A DNA stretch of 64,000 bases from Pseudomonas frederiksbergensis (GTDB taxonomy: Bacteria; Pseudomonadota; Gammaproteobacteria; Pseudomonadales; Pseudomonadaceae), in contig NZ_JAAUOE010000024.1 in NCBI RefSeq assembly GCF_017114915.1, positions 1 to 64,000 on the forward strand, read 5' to 3'. Of the stretch, positions 1 through 7,640 are shown one piece after another. The notes below the pieces were generated by a model. The model made no database searches. It was given only the letters and a program-made list of their open reading frames with translations, and was not told the DNA's origin. Both the position numbers and the translations under genes were made by a program. Within the stretch, counting starts at the first letter, position 1; each line of letters opens with the position of its first letter.

Positions 1-308
1 CCGTTGAACGTCAGGCTGCGGTCGTACTGGTTATACAGCGAGGCCATGCCGTCGACACTGAGCACCGAGCCGTCGTCCAGCGTGAACAGATCCTGGCGCA
101 ACTCCAGCTCCGCATACTGTTCGCATTCGTTGCCCAGCCGGTATTTCGACTGCGCGCCCGGTAATTGAAAGCACGACTGCGAACTGCTGTTGACCGAGGT
201 GCCGACACCGCTGCGCAAATAGCCGGCGAACTCCAGCGCCTGGGCCGACAATGGCAACGCCAGGCAAACACTCGCGGCTGCAAGGCTGCGATTTATTGTT
301 GTTTTCAA
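1..308 (-). CDS. lamB: Maltoporin LamB, N-terminal part (cut by window edge)
   Basis: Outer-membrane channel for maltose and maltodextrins. Only the N-terminus is inside the window. It starts with a Sec signal peptide (KTTINRSLAAASVCLALPL, cleavage after SAQA) and continues with the LamB-type first strand EFAGYLRSGVGTS and the motif CFQLPGAQSKYRLGNECEQY, which is typical of the family. I chose the TTG at 308 because a GAGG Shine-Dalgarno sits six bases before it; an ATG at 320 in the same frame is the alternative. The leader is long: the operator block lies 240-460 bases upstream. It is divergent from the LacI-type gene, which probably controls it. The family call is firm; the start is not. 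Confidence 0.85.
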   Translation of the reverse strand, partial: MKTTINRSLAAASVCLALPLSAQALEFAGYLRSGVGTSVNSSSQSCFQLPGAQSKYRLGNECEQYAELELRQDLFTLDDGSVLSVDGMASLYNQYDRSLTFN

Positions 309-624
309 GAACCACCTCATTATTTTTATTGTGCTCATCCGGCAAAACCTGCGCGTAAAAAAACCCCATGCAGTTTGGATACCCAAGTCTGCGACCCGTT
401 TGGGGCGATATAACGCTGATAAATGCCCGCCAACTGACCGCCAAAATTCTCGATTGCCTGCCAACCGAATGCTTCAACAACCCGGAAGCTCTCATCTGAT
501 TGTCCGGCTGTGCCAGCACAGCACCCGCATGTATGAGGGCAACCAACCGGACCCTTCTCGCTGTCTTAGGCATGGCATGCCTCCAACTTATTTTTATTTT
601 TTCCGTTGCAACCAACACGTCAAA

Positions 625-638
625 CCAAAGCGCTTTTG
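625..638. promoter_or_regulatory. LacI-type operator, lamB side, proximal
   Basis: The sequence CCAAAGCGCTTTTG contains the central palindrome AAAGCGCTTT at 627-636. Its centre is 43 bases, about four helical turns, from the next site at 668-681, a spacing suited to a repressor pair or loop. The site class is typical of LacI-family repressors, and the regulator gene is next door. Confidence 0.7.
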
Positions 639-667
639 ATTGTTTAGATCGACGCTTTTCTAATCAT

Positions 668-681
668 CCAAAGCGCTTTGG
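668..681. promoter_or_regulatory. LacI-type operator, lamB side, perfect 14-bp palindrome
   Basis: CCAAAGCGCTTTGG is a perfect palindrome. Read towards lamB it lies immediately after TTATAG-like bases that could be a -10 element, so binding would block transcription. The same site occurs at 5061-5074. Confidence 0.75.
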
Positions 682-873
682 AAAAAGACTATAACAAGCC
701 AACAAAAGACACAAGAGCGATTTTCCGTGCGTGATCGATGCTTACGTGAAAAGGTTTGGAACACGCCAGCGACTGACAGCCGCCAATGCCACCACCTGTG
801 CAATCGTTCAAGTGAGAGGGGATACCCAGTGATAATTATGCAGATTGCTCAAGGGGCCACCGTTCGGGCCAGG

Positions 874-885
874 CAAAGCGCTTTG
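874..885. promoter_or_regulatory. LacI-type operator, regulator side
   Basis: CAAAGCGCTTTG is a 12-bp perfect palindrome about 100 bases upstream of the regulator ATG. It shares the core of the lamB and glucoamylase operators, which suggests that the regulator controls its own gene. Confidence 0.65.
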
Positions 886-984
886 AGGATGTAGGCGGGA
901 AATGTAGTATTCGAGAAAATCCAAAAATTATGGCGCTTTGTGCAATCACACAGCGCTCTCGCCTTTCAGGTCAATCATCGTCGT

Positions 985-1998
985 ATGAATCTCAAAGAAC
1001 TTGCCAATAAGCTGGGGTTGTCACAGACAACGGTCAGTCGCGCCCTAAATGGCTACACGGATGTCAGCGAAAAAACCCGAGAGCGAATCGTGACCGCGGC
1101 CGCCGCCGCGGGCTATCGCCCCAGTCCCGTGGCACGTCGATTGGCTACCGGCCGCGCCGATGCCATCGGCATCATCTATCCGCTTTTGATCCATGACCTT
1201 GACGATCCATACTTTCTGCAAGTGGTCTCCGGCATGACCGAAGCCTTGGGCAAATCGGATATGGATCTGATGCTTGCTTCAGCCTCTAAAACCGATGAAA
1301 TCCGCACCTACCAACGCATGATCGAGGGACGACGCATAGACGGGATGATTGTGGCCCGAACTCGATTGAACGATGCCCGGTTGTCGTATCTTGCCCAGAA
1401 AGGCATCCCGTTTGTTGCCTACGGTCGGAGTATCCTTCCTGCGCCGTATGCCTGGCTCGACTTCGACACAGCAGCGGGACTGCGCATGGCTGTGGAGCGA
1501 CTGGTTAGCCTTAATCACCAGCGTATAGCCCTACTGAGCGGACCACAGGATCTGTATTTTGTGACGCAATCCCGCGAGGGATATCTCAAAGCGATGGGGG
1601 ATGCGCAACTGCCTATAGAACAGCAGTACATGGTGGAAGGCACCCTGAATCGTGCCGGGGGATACGAGGCCATGACTCGCCTCCTCTCATGCAATCCTCG
1701 ACCGACCGCAGTCATTGTGGATAACCCTCCCGCCGGCGCTGGCGCCCTGCGCGCACTCATTGAAGCGGGCGTCGAACTGCGCAACGAAATGTCGATCATT
1801 GTCCATGACGGTCTGCCGCCGGACGCGTTCATGGGCTACGACATCACTACCCTACAATCCTCCGAACCTCTCGCCGTCGGTAGGAAACTCATAGAGTTGA
1901 TGCTCGCACTGCTTGACGGCGAATCACCTGAAAACCTTCAGGTACTGTGGCAGCCCACCTTGAAAATCGGCACCTCCGATGGCCCCTGCCCCAGTTAA
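985..1998 (+). CDS. LacI-family transcriptional regulator of the maltodextrin/glucoamylase genes
   Basis: DNA-binding regulator of 337 residues. The N-terminus is a LacI helix-turn-helix (NLKELANKLGLSQTTVSRAL) followed by the hinge region VARRLATGRADAIG. A periplasmic-binding-protein-like sensor domain follows (FLQVVSGMTEALGKSDMDL, then RIDGMIVARTR). I chose the ATG at 985 because the fold starts there; a GTG at 940 would add 15 residues not typical of the family. It is divergent from lamB. Four strong AAAGCGCTTT-core sites and one degenerate site lie around lamB, this gene and the glucoamylase gene, so it is the obvious candidate repressor. The ligand, probably maltose or a maltodextrin, is inferred from context. 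Confidence 0.88.
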   Translation: MNLKELANKLGLSQTTVSRALNGYTDVSEKTRERIVTAAAAAGYRPSPVARRLATGRADAIGIIYPLLIHDLDDPYFLQVVSGMTEALGKSDMDLMLASASKTDEIRTYQRMIEGRRIDGMIVARTRLNDARLSYLAQKGIPFVAYGRSILPAPYAWLDFDTAAGLRMAVERLVSLNHQRIALLSGPQDLYFVTQSREGYLKAMGDAQLPIEQQYMVEGTLNRAGGYEAMTRLLSCNPRPTAVIVDNPPAGAGALRALIEAGVELRNEMSIIVHDGLPPDAFMGYDITTLQSSEPLAVGRKLIELMLALLDGESPENLQVLWQPTLKIGTSDGPCPS

Positions 1999-2064
1999 CA
2001 TCTGTACCACAGTAATTCCACCTGCTTTATAGGTACTGTTGCCTTCAGTTATCCACAGATAGAA

Positions 2065-2451
2065 GTCCGGACGGTCGCGACAGGGATGACAGCTACCTGC
2101 CACCCCCCGCACAGATCCGTACGTACAGAACTACCGCATACGGCTCCTGCCTCGGGTGCGTGACGCGAAGCGCCTCAGGATAAGGATATGCATTTCTGGA
2201 CCTAGGTATGTAGAGGTCAGCTCAGCAACCTGCCAACACTGTGACAGTGCTGTCGCCAGTTCGAGTCTGCGCCTTGGAGGCCTCCGCCCAGGCGGAGCTA
2301 ACCGGGCTTAGCGGCAGGACGCCGGCACAGACGGCGACGAGAAAGGCTGTGTGCACAGGCACGGCCGATGGGCGGGAGGTTACGGAGGCATGTTTGAATA
2401 TGAAAACCTTTCTTGTTGTAGATGGATGGCGCCAAGAGATGGTGCACACAC
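2065..2451 (-). mobile_element. Degenerate group II intron remnant (domains V and VI at its 3' end)
   Basis: On the minus strand, 2114-2146 matches group II intron domain V: the stem strands GAGCCGTA and TACGGATC, then TGCG paired with TGTA plus the CG bulge. One stem pair is lost (a G facing A), and the loop is larger than the usual tetraloop. Bases 2083-2106 fold as a domain VI-like hairpin (GGGGTGGCAG with CTGTCATCCC) without an obvious bulged branch-point A. A possible 5' end GTGTG lies at 2451, just past the glucoamylase stop. No maturase frame exists between. The length of about 390 bases is too short for a complete ribozyme, so this is a relic. Domain V is the solid part; the limits are tentative. 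Confidence 0.6.
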
Positions 2452-2477
2452 GGCCTGGCGCCCGTTGCTCGCCCAAA

Positions 2478-4967
2478 TCACTGCGAGAGCTTTTCCGAGA
2501 CGACGGGATAGTGGTCCCAGACTGCCTGGTCGGTCAGAGAGCGGACTAGCTTGATGTATTCGGCGTGGCTCCAGGCCAGAGGGGTGGCGGAGTCCGTACC
2601 TTCACCTTTCACGTAACCATGCCGGCGGTTGTTGCCCACGCCGTCCCAGACCTGTTCCGGCAGCATCAGACCGTCGTTGGCGAACAGCTCCATGGCCTTG
2701 ACGTAGGTGTTCTTAAGCTGCGCAAGCTGCTCGGCGCTCAACGCCTTGCCCCCCGGCGGCAGTTGGCCCTTGCTGCGGGCCAACTCGTAATGGCCACGCT
2801 CGCCGGTCAAGATCGGCCAGACGCGGCCGCGCAATCCGGAGTTCGGCACGGGTGCCCCGGTGGCTGGGAAGTTGATGGCAGAGACCTCGCTCTCGCCGTA
2901 GCCGTCGTTGCCGTAGCGGCGCCAGCCGGGAAACACGCCCTCGACACCAGGGAAGGTGAAGTCGTACTTGACCTTCAGGTTCTCGGGCAGCTCCTGGCTG
3001 TCCAGTTCGTCCAGGCTGCTGACGATGTGCGGATCGGTAGACGGACGGACGCCGTAGCGCACCAGTTCGAGAAAGCCGGCGTCGAGAATCTGGCTCTCCG
3101 GCAGACCCGGACGACTGTTGTTGTCGAGCAGAGGCTTGCCTTCGTTGGGATCGTCGTTCTCGGTGATACGGAGGTAGTAGCGTCCGTCGCCGAAGCTGCC
3201 GCTCTGGGTGAACATGCTCTTCTCGACCCTGTCCGAATAACCCTTAGCCGTGGCCAGGAAGCGTTTGGCCGCCTCGCCATCCCCCGCCAGGGTGGCGAGT
3301 TCCGAGGCTGAGACTAGGCCCGCGATGACCGCCGCGGTGCTCGAGGGCGAATAGCCCGGTTGTTCTTCCCAGCGATCCTGCTGGGTCTGCGGCGGGACGA
3401 CCGTCCAGTCGTTCCAGCCCATCTTCACCTTGCCGCCTTCGCTCAAGAACTCCGCCGCTGGCTTGAGCATGCTCTGGTACCAGTGCTTGATCTGAGTGTC
3501 GTCCAGCACCCCGGCCTTCCACAGCTTGTAACCCAGCATGATGGGCATGGCGGTCTGGTCGAGCTGGACCCCGACCCATTCGACCTCGCCGTCGACGTGG
3601 GTCTTTTGCAGGAACCAACCGATCGCGCCTGGCTTACCGTCCTGCTTCCCATCATGGATTTTGGACGAGGTATCGGTCTGTATGGTCGGAGTATCGGCGG
3701 TGACCTGGACCTTCTTCAGGTATTCGAAGGCGACCTTCGGGGTCTGCTTATCGCCGAGGGCCAGCAGGGCCATGGCGCACTGGTAGAAGTCACGCGGCCA
3801 GACCGCCTTATAGCCGGTGGTGCCCTGGGTGGCCGGGATTGTCTCGCCCCAGGGGTTGGACAGGGAGGCAATCAGCGCGCCGGCGTTGCTCTTGTCTTCC
3901 TGCGCCTTGAGGACCATGGCGCTAACGTTGAGCAGCTTGCCCTTGTCAGTGCTCTGCGCATACATGGCCGGCAGGGAGGACAAAGATTGCAGGTAATCCT
4001 GCCAGCCGATCGCCGCGCCTTCGCCGTTGTAGTGGGCCAGCACCTTGGCATAGCCCCGCGTCAGGGTGGCGTCTGCGGCCTGGTCGGCCTGCTGGCGGCT
4101 GTGGCCGAAGCCGACGACCAGATCGAGCGTGGTCTCGGTGCCTGTCAGGGGCAGACGTGCCAGCATAGCGACGTTACCAGGCTGCGATGGTCCTGTGCTG
4201 TCGTAAAGGTTGTCGAGGGTGCCGTCCTTGAGGTCGGTCAGACCGTCGGAAACCCCGGCAAAGCCGACAGTGGGCCGTTCCAGGGGCCGGCTGGCCTTGA
4301 CCACCAGGGTCGTCTCGCCTTGCTGGGCGTACAGCGCCCGATTGTCGACGAAGGCGGTGTCTCCACTGCCGTCGTTGCCGACGGCCGGATCGACGTGCAA
4401 ATAGACCTGAATGCGCGGGTCCTTGCTGCGAAAGATTACCCGAACCATCAAGGCGTTGGCGTCGGGATCAGTGAAGATGTGCTTTTCGATCTCGTAGAGG
4501 CCCTGCTTGTCGCGGTTGACGATCTTGTAGGCGAGTGAGTTGGGACGTCCCTCGCTGTCGACCGACAGGTAGCTGATTTCGCTGTCGGTATCTTCGGTCT
4601 CCAGATCAACGAAATCCGGCCCCTGGACGACCAGTTGCAGCTCCCTGAGCTGGGCTTCGTGGATCAGCCCGAACATGGTTTCGGTGACGACGCCCTTGGC
4701 CAGAGAGAACCAGACTTTCGAGACCTCGCCGGTGGCCGCCTCAGAGGAGTACTGCCCGTCCTTGTACTGCTCGTAGGAGGTGCCGATACCGGTCTTGCCC
4801 GAATAGGACCAGAACGGCGCGGCGCCCGGGACGCCCGGGGCTACTTTCGACGGGTCGGCGCCCGCATTCTGGCAGATGACCAGAGTACCAATCATGGCGC
4901 CCAGCAGTGTTTTTCGGAACCTTACTGACTGCTGCATAACCGGGACCCTTCTCGCTGTCTTAAGCAT
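2478..4967 (-). CDS. Secreted glucan 1,4-alpha-glucosidase (GH15 glucoamylase)
   Basis: Releases glucose from the non-reducing ends of starch and maltodextrins. A signal peptide (LLGAMIGTLVICQNAGA) is followed by the beta-sandwich N-domain of bacterial glucoamylases and an (alpha/alpha)6 catalytic domain. Recognisable stretches include KAVWPRDFYQ, QLDQTAMPIMLGYKLW, EEQPGYSPSS, RVWPILTGERGHYEL and LPEQVWD, the last near the usual catalytic base. The length of 829 residues is normal for the family. I chose the ATG at 4967 because a GGAG lies seven bases upstream; an ATG at 4937 also fits. The promoter, ribosome site and first codons lie inside the repeated block shared with lamB, so both are probably under the same LacI-type control. 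Secretion route is inferred from the signal peptide. Confidence 0.9.
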   Translation of the reverse strand: MLKTARRVPVMQQSVRFRKTLLGAMIGTLVICQNAGADPSKVAPGVPGAAPFWSYSGKTGIGTSYEQYKDGQYSSEAATGEVSKVWFSLAKGVVTETMFGLIHEAQLRELQLVVQGPDFVDLETEDTDSEISYLSVDSEGRPNSLAYKIVNRDKQGLYEIEKHIFTDPDANALMVRVIFRSKDPRIQVYLHVDPAVGNDGSGDTAFVDNRALYAQQGETTLVVKASRPLERPTVGFAGVSDGLTDLKDGTLDNLYDSTGPSQPGNVAMLARLPLTGTETTLDLVVGFGHSRQQADQAADATLTRGYAKVLAHYNGEGAAIGWQDYLQSLSSLPAMYAQSTDKGKLLNVSAMVLKAQEDKSNAGALIASLSNPWGETIPATQGTTGYKAVWPRDFYQCAMALLALGDKQTPKVAFEYLKKVQVTADTPTIQTDTSSKIHDGKQDGKPGAIGWFLQKTHVDGEVEWVGVQLDQTAMPIMLGYKLWKAGVLDDTQIKHWYQSMLKPAAEFLSEGGKVKMGWNDWTVVPPQTQQDRWEEQPGYSPSSTAAVIAGLVSASELATLAGDGEAAKRFLATAKGYSDRVEKSMFTQSGSFGDGRYYLRITENDDPNEGKPLLDNNSRPGLPESQILDAGFLELVRYGVRPSTDPHIVSSLDELDSQELPENLKVKYDFTFPGVEGVFPGWRRYGNDGYGESEVSAINFPATGAPVPNSGLRGRVWPILTGERGHYELARSKGQLPPGGKALSAEQLAQLKNTYVKAMELFANDGLMLPEQVWDGVGNNRRHGYVKGEGTDSATPLAWSHAEYIKLVRSLTDQAVWDHYPVVSEKLSQ

Positions 4968-5019
4968 CGCATGTCTCCAACTTATTTTTATTTTTTGTCG
5001 TTGCAACCAACACGCTAAA

Positions 5020-5033
5020 CAGAAGCGCTTTTG
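5020..5033. promoter_or_regulatory. LacI-type operator, glucoamylase side, degenerate
   Basis: CAGAAGCGCTTTTG keeps the GAAGCGCTTT core but has lost one symmetrical base compared with copy A. Its centre is 41 bases from the perfect site at 5061-5074. Confidence 0.55.
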
Positions 5034-5060
5034 ATTGTTAAATCGACGCTTTTAAATCAT

Positions 5061-5074
5061 CCAAAGCGCTTTGG
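5061..5074. promoter_or_regulatory. LacI-type operator, glucoamylase side, perfect palindrome
   Basis: CCAAAGCGCTTTGG, identical to 668-681. Read towards the glucoamylase gene, it directly follows a possible -10 element, the position expected for repression. Confidence 0.75.
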
Positions 5075-5123
5075 AAAAAGGCTATAACAAGCCAACAAAA
5101 GACACAAGAGAGATTTTCCGTGC

Positions 5124-5628
5124 GTGATCGGTGCTTACGTGAAAAAGTTTGGAACACACCAGCGACTCGCCACGCCGGCCGGGATTGGCTTTGATCGCGC
5201 AGGGCGTTTGCTGATCGCCAACCGGCGCACCAACCAGATTCTCGTCGTAACCGAAAATGGCCAACTGGAGACAGTCATTGACGATCTACAAACGCCGGTC
5301 GGAGTTGTCCAGACCCCGGATGGCGGTTATGTCGTTTCAAATATTGGCGGCGGAGTAACGATAATTCGCCCGGATGGAGCAGGTGTTGAGGGAAGAAAGG
5401 ATTTCGGAACGTCCGGCCCCGGAGTTGCGATCACCCTTGATGGGCGTGTGTTCGTGGTTGACTACGGTGGTACAACGGTTCGTGAAATCCTCGCGAATGG
5501 AGAATCCCGTAGTGTCGCCGACGGCTTTTAAAAGTCCGGTCGGCCTGACCGTTGCTCCTGACTGCAAATCTTTACTCACTGCGGCGTGGGGTGACGGGAC
5601 TATCTATAGGATTTTGATTCCCAACTAG
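5124..5628 (+). pseudogene. NHL/SMP-30-like beta-propeller protein, truncated and frameshifted
   Basis: The frame starting near the GTG at 5124 encodes propeller blades with the repeated pattern TPAGIGFDRAGRLLIANR, PVGVVQTPDGGYVVS and GPGVAITLDGRVFVVDYGG. It stops at 5529-5531 after DGF. The homologous continuation (KSPVGLTVAPD, then AWGDGTIYRILIPN) is in another frame and ends at 5628. Removing one T from the run near 5520 joins the two. The start lies inside the duplicated promoter block, so the original N-terminus, probably with a signal peptide, is missing. Only about 168 residues remain, too few for a full propeller. Confidence 0.75.
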
Positions 5629-5770
5629 GAGTCGACGAATTCACATAAAATACTGGTTTGATTAGGATAATCGTAGGGATAGAAATTTTAGTAATCAGCA
5701 CAGTTTCACTGTAAAAGAAGGGCTTATTTTTCTGTTCGAGTCCAGGTCGTGCCAGACAGCAAAATCGAAA

Positions 5771-5803
5771 AGCCCCTGAATCGAAAGATTCAGGGGCTTT
5801 TTT
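5771..5803. terminator. Bidirectional rho-independent terminator
   Basis: A 12-bp perfect stem (AGCCCCTGAATC with GATTCAGGGGCT) closes a GAAA loop and is followed by a T-run on the plus strand and T-rich bases on the minus strand. It sits downstream of the purine permease gene on the minus strand. Confidence 0.8.
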
Positions 5804-5825
5804 GTGCTTGCCATCTTTAGACGCA

Positions 5826-5886
5826 AAAGATCGAAGCCTGCGGCAGATCCTACACGCCCGTGAGCGCTACCGAAGGCTGCGATCTT
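5826..5886. repeat. REP pair in inverted orientation (REPIN-like)
   Basis: GATCGAAGCCTGCGGCAGAT at the left and CCGAAGGCTGCGATCTT at the right are opposed copies of the Pseudomonas GATCGCAGCCTTCGGCAG repeat. They lie just downstream of the permease stop. Confidence 0.7.
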
Positions 5887-5901
5887 CTGATCTACCAGTC
5901 T

Positions 5902-7419
5902 TTAGACATGCTCACTGCTCTTCACATGCACCGCCCGCAACTCGGCATGCCCATGGTCCGCCTCCACCACCGGAATCTCATTCCCGTCGCAGTCGCGCAG
6001 TTTACCCTCGCTGAAGTAGTCCCCCTCTCGCAATGCCGCCAGGTCTTGATAACGCAAGACCCGCTCGGTACCGGCCGCAAACACCGATTGCTGGTCCGAG
6101 TTGCCGGCGGTGAGGTGGTTGAAAGTCAGGTTCAGCACGATGGCCATGATCGCCGAGGAGCTGATGCCCGAGTGGAAGATCGTCGCGAACCAGCTGGGGA
6201 AGTGGTCGTAGAAGTTCGGGGCGGCGATGGGGATCATGCCGAAGCCGATGGAGGTGGCGACGATGATCAGGTTGACGTTGTTGCGGTAGTCGACCTTGGA
6301 CAGCGTTCGAATGCCACTGGCCGCCACAGTACCGAACAGCACGATGCCAGCGCCGCCGAGTACAGAGGTCGGCACAGCGGCGATGACCCGGCCCATGAAC
6401 GGCAGCAATCCAAGCACCACCAGGAATAAACCACCGGTGGCCACCACGAAACGGCTCTTGATCCCGGTGACCGCCACTAGCCCGACGTTTTGGGCGAAGG
6501 CACTTTGAGTGAAGGAGCCGAAGATCGGCGCGATCATACTCGACAGCATGTCGGCGCGCAGGCCGTTACCCAGGCGTTTGGAGTCGACTTTGGTACCGAT
6601 GATTTCACCGACGGCGAGAATGTCGGCCGAGGTTTCCACCAGGGTCACCATGACCACGATGCACATCGACAGGATCGCGGCGAAGTGGAAAGTCGGCATG
6701 CCGAAATGAAACGGTGCCGGGAAGCCGAACATCGGGCCTTGGGTGACGGAGGAGAAATCCGCCATGCCGAGAAACACCGCAATGACGGTGCCGATGACCA
6801 TGGCCAGGAGGATCGACAAACGGGAGATGCTCGCACTGCCGATCTTGCTCAGAAGCAGCACCAGCACCAGCGTCACCGCCGCCAGCCCAATGTTCGCCAT
6901 GCTGCCGAAATCCGGGGCGTGGCTGTTACCGCCCATGGCCCAGCGCGCGGCCACCGGCATCAGCGTCAGACCGATGGTGGTGATCACAATGCCCGTCACC
7001 AGCGGCGGAAAGAACTTGGTGATTCGCGAGAATACCGGGGTGATCAGTAAGCCGATCAGCGATGCAGCAATCACCGCCCCGAGAATCGACTGAAAGCCAC
7101 CCTCCCCGCCACTGCTGACAATCGCCACCATGGTCGCAACGCCAGAGAACGATACGCCCTGCACCAACGGCAACTGACAACCGAAGAACGGCAAACCCAG
7201 GGTTTGCAGCAATGTCGCCAGCCCCCCTGCAAACAATGAAGCAGCAATCAACAAACCGATGTCCGCCGGCGAGAGCCCGGCCGCCTGGCCGATGATCAGT
7301 GGCACCGCGACGATACCGCCGTACATGGTCAGAACGTGTTGCAGGCCATAAGCCATATTCGCGCCGATCCCAAGGTTTTCGTCCTCGGGCCGTTGGTGTG
7401 AAACATGGGGCGTTTTCAT
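5902..7419 (-). CDS. Purine/xanthine-uric acid permease, NCS2 family
   Basis: Inner-membrane nucleobase:cation symporter of 505 residues with about 12-14 hydrophobic segments. The N-terminus has GLQHVLTMYGGIVAVPL, and the central part has the NCS2 signature with SADILAVGEI and FGSFTQSAFAQNVGLVAVTG. The latter is typical of the xanthine/uric acid branch rather than the uracil branch. A soluble tail of about 50 residues follows the last segment. I chose the ATG at 7419; a TTG at 7464 in frame has no better ribosome site. Upstream lies a perfect palindrome (7486-7501) resembling GntR-family operators, so induction by a purine or its breakdown product is likely. Exact substrate is inferred. Confidence 0.85.
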   Translation of the reverse strand: MKTPHVSHQRPEDENLGIGANMAYGLQHVLTMYGGIVAVPLIIGQAAGLSPADIGLLIAASLFAGGLATLLQTLGLPFFGCQLPLVQGVSFSGVATMVAIVSSGGEGGFQSILGAVIAASLIGLLITPVFSRITKFFPPLVTGIVITTIGLTLMPVAARWAMGGNSHAPDFGSMANIGLAAVTLVLVLLLSKIGSASISRLSILLAMVIGTVIAVFLGMADFSSVTQGPMFGFPAPFHFGMPTFHFAAILSMCIVVMVTLVETSADILAVGEIIGTKVDSKRLGNGLRADMLSSMIAPIFGSFTQSAFAQNVGLVAVTGIKSRFVVATGGLFLVVLGLLPFMGRVIAAVPTSVLGGAGIVLFGTVAASGIRTLSKVDYRNNVNLIIVATSIGFGMIPIAAPNFYDHFPSWFATIFHSGISSSAIMAIVLNLTFNHLTAGNSDQQSVFAAGTERVLRYQDLAALREGDYFSEGKLRDCDGNEIPVVEADHGHAELRAVHVKSSEHV

Positions 7420-7470
7420 GGTTGGGGGGTTCCCTGGTTTTTGTTGTGCGCACACTGTATTCAAGAGTCA

Positions 7471-7527
7471 GGACAAATGTCCATATAGTTGTATACAACT
7501 AACCAGTCAGATTATGGACATGTGTCC
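7471..7527. promoter_or_regulatory. Nested palindromes upstream of the purine permease gene
   Basis: TAGTTGTATACAACTA (7486-7501) is a perfect 16-bp palindrome of the TTGTATACAA type used by GntR/FadR-like regulators. It is flanked by two GGACA-type palindromes, GGACAAATGTCC (7471-7482) and GGACATGTGTCC (7516-7527). The cluster lies 50-110 bases upstream of the permease start. Confidence 0.6.
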
Positions 7528-7588
7528 ACGCCAGCCCTTTTAGGTGTAGTGCCTCCAGCCCAAAAAATTCTTGAAATCTACCAAAGAA

Positions 7589-7619
7589 AAAGGGGCGGAT
7601 TGATCAAATCCGCCCCTTT
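7589..7619 (-). terminator. Rho-independent terminator of the arylamine N-acetyltransferase gene
   Basis: A stem AAAGGGGCGGAT / ATCCGCCCCTTT with a short loop. On the minus strand it runs into TTTTTCTTT, so it ends transcription of the gene at 7641-8468. Confidence 0.8.
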
Positions 7620-7640
7620 GCGTGGTCTTCCATTTGCCGG

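Larger units (their letters stand above)
545..774 (-). repeat. Promoter/operator block, copy A (upstream of lamB)
   Basis: About 230 bp that recur almost base for base at 4938-5167 upstream of the glucoamylase gene. The block includes two AAAGCGCTTT palindromes, an A-rich leader, a Shine-Dalgarno GGAG and an ATG followed by codons for KTARRV. In this copy that reading frame continues as a spurious open frame rather than into lamB. The outer end also carries codons matching the start of the NHL pseudogene (AYVKRFGTRQRL). It is a duplicated regulatory unit. Confidence 0.85.
4938..5167 (-). repeat. Promoter/operator block, copy B (upstream of the glucoamylase gene)
   Basis: Second copy of the block at 545-774. 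It keeps both operator positions, the A-rich leader, the GGAG ribosome site and the start codon context. Here the ATG and the codons for KTARRV open the glucoamylase frame. On the opposite strand it carries the first codons of the NHL pseudogene (AYVKKFGTHQRL). Differences from copy A are scattered single bases and short indels, so it looks like an old duplication rather than an assembly artefact. Confidence 0.85.

Noticed and set aside
31..618. A 195-codon open frame on the minus strand through the lamB leader
   Set aside because: Its start comes from the duplicated cassette and the rest runs out of frame through the lamB signal peptide, with no recognisable protein.
5735..5755. tRNA-like 3' end (TTCGAGTCC...GTGCCA) that could be an attachment site
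   Set aside because: The T-stem does not pair and no acceptor, D or anticodon arm lies upstream. At most it is a worn fragment.
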